Program-made: the position numbers and the translations under genes
Part shown: positions 6,989 through 9,302 of the stretch, in pieces
How the letters are laid out: each line of letters begins with the position of its first letter
Numbering within the stretch: position 1 is the stretch's first letter
Source: an uncultured bacterium
Lineage (GTDB): Bacteria; Cyanobacteriota; Vampirovibrionia; Gastranaerophilales; Gastranaerophilaceae
Length of the DNA: 9,302 nucleotides
Reading direction: 5' to 3'
Assembly: GCA_900550295.1 (NCBI GenBank)
Contig: URRM01000064.1
Coordinates: forward strand, 1-9,302
Notes under the pieces: generated by a model
Seen by the model: the letters and a program-made list of their open reading frames with translations, nothing else
Told to the model about the DNA's origin: nothing
Database searches by the model: none

Positions 6989-7195
6989 GTGGCTAAAAAA
7001 GCGATGATTAACAAAGAAGCAAAAAGAGAAGCCCTAGCTGCTAAGGGAAAATACCCATCAGTTAGATTACATAACAGATGCAGTATTTGCGGACGTCCTC
7101 ACGGATACCACAGAGATTTCGGTCTTTGCAGAATCTGCTTGAGAAAAATGGCACACCAAGGTTTACTACCAGGTGTTACAAAAGCTAGTTGGTAA
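6989..7195 (+). CDS. rpsN: 30S ribosomal protein S14, zinc-binding type
   Basis: S14 is a 30S head protein next to S3, S10 and S19. The 68-aa product is the short zinc-type form. Cys31-x2-Cys34 (RCSICGRPHG) and Cys47-x2-Cys50 (LCRICLRKMA) form the zinc knuckle, and the end GVTKASW is the family signature. It is a few residues longer than the usual 61, in the segment before Cys31. The start is GTG, chosen because AAGGAG at 6977-6982 lies 6 nt before it and the product begins MAKKAM as in the family; the next ATG (7004) has no such site. Cyanobacteria, as I recall, use the long zinc-free form. A terminator follows at once, so this is the last gene of the first transcription unit. Confidence 0.95.
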   Translation: MAKKAMINKEAKREALAAKGKYPSVRLHNRCSICGRPHGYHRDFGLCRICLRKMAHQGLLPGVTKASW

Positions 7196-7215
7196 TTAAA
7201 TTTTGATTCTTTAAG

Positions 7216-7247
7216 AAAAAGGCGTAACGAGCATGTTACGTCTTTTT
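7216..7247 (+). terminator. Intrinsic terminator between rpsN and rpsH
   Basis: A 13-bp stem (7216-7228 with 7235-7247): AAAAAGGCGTAAC pairs with GTTACGTCTTTTT through one G-U pair, around the loop GAGCAT. It ends in a run of five T. It begins about 20 nt after the rpsN stop. A terminator this strong inside the cluster indicates that the S10-to-S14 transcript ends here, fully or partly. Confidence 0.88.
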
Positions 7248-7277
7248 AATATTTGATAAAATATTTAAAAATAATAC

Positions 7278-7306
7278 TTGAAAACCTAGAATGTTTAGAT
7301 TATTAT
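7278..7306 (+). promoter_or_regulatory. Sigma-70-type promoter for rpsH-rplF-rplR
   Basis: TTGAAA at 7278-7283 is followed after exactly 17 nt by TATTAT at 7301-7306 (each 5 of 6 matches to consensus). It lies just downstream of the terminator, so transcription should restart near 7313 and give a leader of about 128 nt for rpsH. Confidence 0.78.
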
Positions 7307-7312
7307 TGAGGT

Positions 7313-7440
7313 ACAAAAATGTCTAACTACCGAAAGACGCTTTAAAATGAGCAACAATTAGTTCGGCAAGAGACGAGTAGAAGGAAACTACCAGACGGGT
7401 AGAGTTTGGCAAGTCCGCAACAATAGAAAAGGATAAAAGA
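7313..7440 (+). promoter_or_regulatory. Structured 5' leader of rpsH
   Basis: Predicted leader of the second transcription unit. CCGAA (7330-7334) pairs with TTCGG (7362-7366), with an inner GCT/AGC. GTAG (7377-7380) pairs with CTAC (7388-7391) around AAGGAAA. CCAGAC (7391-7396) pairs with GTTTGG (7404-7409). The motif GACGRGTAG occurs twice (7372-7380 and 7394-7402) and CTAC occurs twice (7327-7330 and 7388-7391), so alternative pairings exist. The ribosome binding site AAAAGGATAAAAG closes it. It may mediate control of the rpsH unit, for instance by S8, but no S8-binding core is recognised. Confidence 0.5.
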
Positions 7441-7836
7441 ATGAACACAGATCCAATAGCAGATATGCTAACACGCATTAGAAATGCTAACATGGTTTCA
7501 CACGAAACAGTTGAAGTTCCAACTTCAAAATTGAAAGTTGAATTAGCTAAATTGTTAAAATCAGAAGGTTATATCACTGATTACACAGTAGACAATTCAG
7601 GCAAATTTGGCAAAATCGTTATCACATTAAAATATGACGAAAAACACAAACCTGTAATCACAAATTTACAAAGAGTTTCAACTCCAGGTTTAAAAACATA
7701 CAGCAAATCTAAAAACTTACCAAAAGTTTTAGGTGGTATGGGCGTTGCAGTTATCTCTACAAACAAAGGCTTAATGTCAGACAGAAAAGCTCGTAAAGAA
7801 AACATCGGCGGCGAAATTTTATGCTATGTATGGTAG
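7441..7836 (+). CDS. rpsH: 30S ribosomal protein S8
   Basis: S8 is a primary 16S rRNA-binding protein (helix 21) and the repressor of the spc operon in E. coli. The 131-aa product has exact family length. It begins MNTDPIADMLTRIRNANMVS and carries VEVPTSKLKVELAKLLKSEG. It ends with the signature GGMGVAVISTNKGLMSDRKA followed by GGEILCYVW. The start ATG follows AAAAGGATAAAAGA. It is the first gene after an internal terminator and promoter, and a 260-nt non-coding spacer with a repeated RNA element follows it, both unusual for this cluster. Confidence 0.97.
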   Translation: MNTDPIADMLTRIRNANMVSHETVEVPTSKLKVELAKLLKSEGYITDYTVDNSGKFGKIVITLKYDEKHKPVITNLQRVSTPGLKTYSKSKNLPKVLGGMGVAVISTNKGLMSDRKARKENIGGEILCYVW

Positions 7837-7945
7837 CGTGAGCGAGCTGAGGGCGTAACCTCCCGCACGGCGACGATGAGTCGGCGGAGGATGGTGTAAA
7901 CCCGTTAAAGGCGAGCGAGCAAGAGTGCGTTAGCCGGTGTGAAGC
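7837..7945 (+). other. GC-rich structured non-coding region directly after rpsH
   Basis: This stretch has no gene and is far richer in G+C than its surroundings: 38 of 60 bases at 7861-7920 are G or C, against 16 of 60 at 7621-7680 inside rpsH. A long hairpin is visible: CCTCC (7859-7863) with GGAGG (7886-7890), then GC/GC, then CGAC (7871-7874) with GTCG (7880-7883) around GATGA. GAGG (7849-7852) can compete for the same CCTC. GAGCGAGC occurs twice (7840-7847 and 7913-7920). It runs directly into copy 1 of the 65-nt element and may be its 5' domain. Confidence 0.55.
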
Positions 7946-8010
7946 CAGCGACGTAGGAACACAGGACGAAAGTCCGAGTACCACAGGAGCAAAAATGTGA
8001 ACTAGCTGAT
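7946..8010 (+). ncRNA. 65-nt repeated structured element, copy 1
   Basis: Aligns without gaps to 8705-8769 with 57 of 65 identical bases. Helices that can be read: P1 CAGC (7946-7949) with GCTG (8005-8008); P2 GGAAC (7956-7960) with GTACC (7978-7982), with one A-A mismatch, continued inward by GGAC (7964-7967) with GTCC (7972-7975) capped by a GAAA tetraloop; and P3 CACA (7982-7985) with TGTG (7996-7999), sharing C7982 with P2. The P3 loop GGAGCAAAAA places AGGAG just before ATG at 7995, which is followed at once by TGA. This is a candidate cis-acting RNA; its function is unknown and I match it to no class. Confidence 0.6.
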
Positions 8011-8072
8011 GACGTAAGTCAAAGCAAAGTCACAAAAGGGTGTAATTGGTAGAAAAGCCCGAATGATATTAC
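8010..8072 (+). other. Small hairpins between element copy 1 and rplF
   Basis: TGAC (8010-8013) and GTCA (8018-8021) form a short hairpin with a GTAA tetraloop, next to the 3' end of the repeated element. Further on GTAAT (8042-8046) can pair with ATTAC (8068-8072), with GGG (8038-8040) and CCC (8058-8060) as an alternative. The rplF ribosome binding site follows at about 8080. Individually these are weak and could be chance. Confidence 0.35.
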
Positions 8073-8096
8073 TTATACCAAAAGGAGAAAATAAAA

Positions 8097-8636
8097 ATGT
8101 CAAGAATCGGTAAATTACCTATTGAACTTCCACAAGGTGTAGAAGTTAAGGTAGAAGGACATACAGTTACTGTAAAAGGACCTTTGGGAACTGAAGTAGT
8201 TGAAGTACGTCCGGAAATCAGCGTAAAAGTTGAAGATAATCACGTTGTTTTAACACCAAACAACGACGAAAGAAAAACAAATGCATTACACGGCTTAATG
8301 AGAACATTAGTTGCAAATGCAGTTAAAGGTGTAAAAGACGGTTTTGAAAAGAAATTAGAAATCGTAGGTGTTGGTTACCGTGCTAACATGGAAGGTACAA
8401 AACTTAACATGGCATTAGGTTACTCACACCCAGTAGTAATTGAACCACCTGCAGGAATAACAATTTCTGTAGAAGCTAACACAAAAGTTTCAGTAAAAGG
8501 TTCAAACAAACAAATAGTAGGCGATATCGCTGCATTAATCAGAAGCAAACGTCCACCTGAAGTTTACAAAGGAAAAGGTGTTAAATACGAAGGCGAATAC
8601 ATCAGACGTAAAGCTGGTAAAGCTGGTAAGAAATAA
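8097..8636 (+). CDS. rplF: 50S ribosomal protein L6
   Basis: L6 binds 23S rRNA near the sarcin-ricin loop and factor-binding site. The 179-aa product has family length and the two repeated alpha/beta domains. Domain 1 starts MSRIGKLPIELPQGVEVKVE and carries VTVKGPLG. Domain 2 begins near residue 85 with KLEIVGVGYRANMEGTKL and ends with the signature PPEVYKGKGVKYEGEYIRRK. The start ATG follows AAAAGGAGAAAATAAAA. It is flanked on both sides by long non-coding spacers (260 and 257 nt), each carrying a copy of the same 65-nt element, which is unusual within an spc operon. Confidence 0.97.
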   Translation: MSRIGKLPIELPQGVEVKVEGHTVTVKGPLGTEVVEVRPEISVKVEDNHVVLTPNNDERKTNALHGLMRTLVANAVKGVKDGFEKKLEIVGVGYRANMEGTKLNMALGYSHPVVIEPPAGITISVEANTKVSVKGSNKQIVGDIAALIRSKRPPEVYKGKGVKYEGEYIRRKAGKAGKK

Positions 8637-8704
8637 TGCGTAAGTAATGTAAAGCAACGCACACGGAGCTGATGAAGTAGTGTAGCAGTTGTGGAACATA
8701 ATAT
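8637..8704 (+). other. Non-coding 5' flank of element copy 2
   Basis: No gene. TGCGT (8637-8641) pairs with ACGCA (8657-8661), and ACAC (8661-8664) can pair with GTGT (8680-8683). GCTGAT at 8668-8673 is an extra copy of the 3' P1 strand of the element and can pair with ATCAGC (8703-8708), competing with the downstream GCTGATATT. Base composition is more GC-rich than the genes. Confidence 0.45.
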
Positions 8705-8769
8705 CAGCGACGTAGGAACGCAGGACAAAAGTTCGAGTACCGCAGGAGCAAAAATGCAAAAAAGCTGAT
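8705..8769 (+). ncRNA. 65-nt repeated structured element, copy 2
   Basis: Second copy of the element at 7946-8010. P1 is longer here: AATATCAGC (8700-8708) pairs perfectly with GCTGATATT (8764-8772). The P2 inner helix reads GGAC with GTTC, so a G-C pair became G-U. P3 reads GCA (8742-8744) with TGC (8755-8757) where copy 1 has ACA with TGT, a compensatory change. The loop GGAGCAAAAA is unchanged. AGGAG precedes ATG at 8754, giving the frame Met-Gln-Lys-Ser-stop. Two copies with pair-preserving differences support a functional RNA; its role is unknown. Confidence 0.62.
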
Positions 8770-8784
8770 ATTGCATTAATAAAG

Positions 8785-8805
8785 ATACCGCGTTAAGTGC
8801 GGTAT
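8785..8805 (+). other. Perfect 7-bp hairpin before rplR
   Basis: ATACCGC (8785-8791) and GCGGTAT (8799-8805) with the loop GTTAAGT. The following sequence GAAAGTTAAT is not a U-tract, so it is unlikely to be an intrinsic terminator. A second small hairpin, GTTAA/TTAAC (8810-8814 with 8819-8823, loop TATT), follows directly. Confidence 0.55.
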
Positions 8806-8819
8806 GAAAGTTAATATTT

Positions 8820-8841
8820 TAACACAGTAGTAACACAGTAG
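8820..8841 (+). repeat. Two perfect tandem copies of an 11-nt unit
   Basis: TAACACAGTAG is repeated exactly twice in tandem (8820-8830 and 8831-8841). The second copy runs into the hairpin that ends at the rplR ribosome binding site. The 11-nt period could reflect simple slippage or a repeated binding site; nothing in the sequence decides between these. Confidence 0.7.
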
Positions 8842-8878
8842 CCCACATAAACCCTTGAACAGTCAAGAAGGTTTGGGC
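8841..8878 (+). promoter_or_regulatory. Long hairpin abutting the rplR ribosome binding site
   Basis: GCCC (8841-8844) pairs with GGGC (8875-8878), AAACC (8849-8853) with GGTTT (8870-8874), and CTTGA (8854-8858) with TCAAG (8863-8867), around the loop ACAG. That is 14 pairs interrupted by ACAT and AA bulges. The stem ends one base before AAGGAG (8880-8885), so its folding could affect rplR translation, or it could insulate the site from upstream structure. Confidence 0.55.
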
Positions 8879-8879
8879 A

Positions 8880-8885
8880 AAGGAG
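8880..8885 (+). promoter_or_regulatory. Ribosome binding site fixing the start of rplR
   Basis: AAGGAG with an 8-nt spacer to ATG at 8894. It rules out the in-frame TTG at 8855, which lies inside the preceding hairpin. Confidence 0.85.
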
Positions 8886-8893
8886 AAAGAAAA

Positions 8894-9262
8894 ATGATTA
8901 AACAAGAAATTAGAAAACCAAAAGTACAAAAAAGACACAAATCGCTAAGAGTTAAATTGGAAGGTACAACAGAATTTCCAAGATTAGCTGTTTATAGAAG
9001 TACAAAACACATTTATGCTCAAGTTATTGATGATGAAAAACATGTAACAGTATGTTCAGCTTCTTCATTAGACAAAGACTTAAAAGCACAATTAAAACAC
9101 GGTGGCAATATCGAAGCTGCAAAAGTAGTTGGTGAAGCTGTTGCTAAGAAAGCTTTAAAAGCAGGTGTTGAATGTGTTGTATTTGACAGAGGCGGTTTCT
9201 TATACCACGGTAGAGTAGAAGCATTAGCAGATGCTGCAAGAGAAGCAGGTTTGCAATTCTAA
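8894..9262 (+). CDS. rplR: 50S ribosomal protein L18
   Basis: L18 binds 5S rRNA with L5 and attaches it to the 50S central protuberance. From ATG 8894 the product is 122 aa, normal for the family. It begins MIKQEIRKPKVQKRHKSLRV with the basic N-terminal arm, and has the signatures FPRLAVYRSTKHIYAQVIDD near 28-47 and VVFDRGGFLYHGRVEALADA near 95-114, ending AREAGLQF. An in-frame TTG at 8855 would add 13 residues but has no ribosome binding site and lies in a hairpin, so ATG is preferred. It is the last complete gene; rpsE would be expected next. Confidence 0.97.
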   Translation: MIKQEIRKPKVQKRHKSLRVKLEGTTEFPRLAVYRSTKHIYAQVIDDEKHVTVCSASSLDKDLKAQLKHGGNIEAAKVVGEAVAKKALKAGVECVVFDRGGFLYHGRVEALADAAREAGLQF

Positions 9263-9263
9263 T

Positions 9264-9278
9264 TTCTCTCTGTGAGAA
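9264..9278 (+). other. Small hairpin after rplR
   Basis: TTCTC (9264-9268) pairs with GAGAA (9274-9278) around TCTGT, just after the rplR stop. It is short and lacks a T-run directly after it. The final 24 bases of the window hold no gene start, and the gap to the next gene is cut by the window edge. Confidence 0.35.
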
Positions 9279-9302
9279 TACTTTTAAGGGCGTTTTGAGT
9301 TT

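Noticed and set aside
7319..7345. Leader peptide ATG-TCT-AAC-TAC-CGA-AAG-ACG-CTT-TAA preceded by GAGG
   Set aside because: The predicted transcription start near 7313 would leave the GAGG (7308-7311) outside the transcript, and eight codons show no run of codons suggesting attenuation.
7372..7409. Mimic of 16S rRNA helix 22 (words GGCAAG and GGGTAGA) in the rpsH leader
   Set aside because: The shared words are short and not in the right pairing context, and helix 22 is an S15 rather than S8 site.
7946..8030. Hammerhead ribozyme, because CTGATGA (8006-8012 and 8669-8675) and GAAA (7968-7971) occur
   Set aside because: In neither copy do the strands next to CTGATGA and GAAA pair to form stem II in a valid type I, II or III order, and GAAA is AAAA in copy 2. 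Here GAAA caps the GGAC/GTCC hairpin instead.
8785..8820. Intrinsic terminator between rplF and rplR
   Set aside because: The stem ATACCGC/GCGGTAT is good but is followed by GAAAGTTAATATTTT, not a direct T-run, and rplR has no clear promoter after it.
8855..8893. Extended rplR reading frame starting at TTG 8855
   Set aside because: No ribosome binding site, the segment is inside a hairpin, and ATG 8894 has AAGGAG at 8 nt and gives normal L18 length.

Overview
The window is a ribosomal-protein gene cluster (S10 operon followed by the first part of the spc operon), all on the + strand, from an AT-rich bacterium. It carries 18 complete genes in the order rpsJ, rplC, rplD, rplW, rplB, rpsS, rplV, rpsC, rplP, rpmC, rpsQ, rplN, rplX, rplE, rpsN, rpsH, rplF, rplR. 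The sequence stops just after rplR, where rpsE would be expected. Several proteins look cyanobacterium-like: the L14 C-terminus KIVSLAPEVI, the S10 C-terminus DLPAGVDIEVKL, and the L3 segments TDGYNAIQVG and GSKNHREPGSIGAG. In contrast, very low GC coding sequence, purine-rich AAGGAG ribosome binding sites, rpsJ at the head of the cluster and a zinc-type S14 inside it do not fit photosynthetic cyanobacteria. A non-photosynthetic sister lineage (Vampirovibrionia/Melainabacteria, for example Gastranaerophilales) is my best guess. It is an inference from memory of the families, not a database result.

Layout. Positions 1-207 hold an intrinsic terminator (probably of the upstream gene), a near-consensus sigma-70-type promoter (TTGACA, 17 nt, TATGAT) and a short leader for rpsJ. 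Positions 520-681, between rpsJ and rplC, hold a 162-nt folded leader. From rplC to rpsN (682-7195) the genes are tightly packed, with gaps of about 10-70 nt and one 1-nt overlap (rpmC/rpsQ). Positions 7196-7440 hold a strong intrinsic terminator, then a second near-consensus promoter (TTGAAA, 17 nt, TATTAT) and a folded leader for rpsH. rpsH, rplF and rplR are then separated by two unusually long non-coding spacers (7837-8096 and 8637-8893).

The most interesting signal lies in those two spacers. Each contains a copy of the same 65-nt element (7946-8010 and 8705-8769), identical at 57 of 65 positions with no gaps. The differences preserve base pairing: an A-U pair becomes G-C in one helix, and a G-C pair becomes G-U in another. 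Its most conserved loop contains AGGAG a few bases before an ATG that opens a start-stop (ATG TGA) or a four-codon frame. I do not recognise it as a known RNA class. It looks like a repeated structured RNA, possibly a translational or processing control element between rpsH, rplF and rplR.

The proteins together build the core of both ribosomal subunits. S10, S19, S3, S17, S14 and S8 go to the 30S subunit. L3, L4, L23, L2, L22, L16, L29, L14, L24, L5, L6 and L18 go to the 50S subunit. All look intact and of normal family length, and I see no broken genes, insertion sequences, tRNAs, rRNAs or CRISPR arrays.
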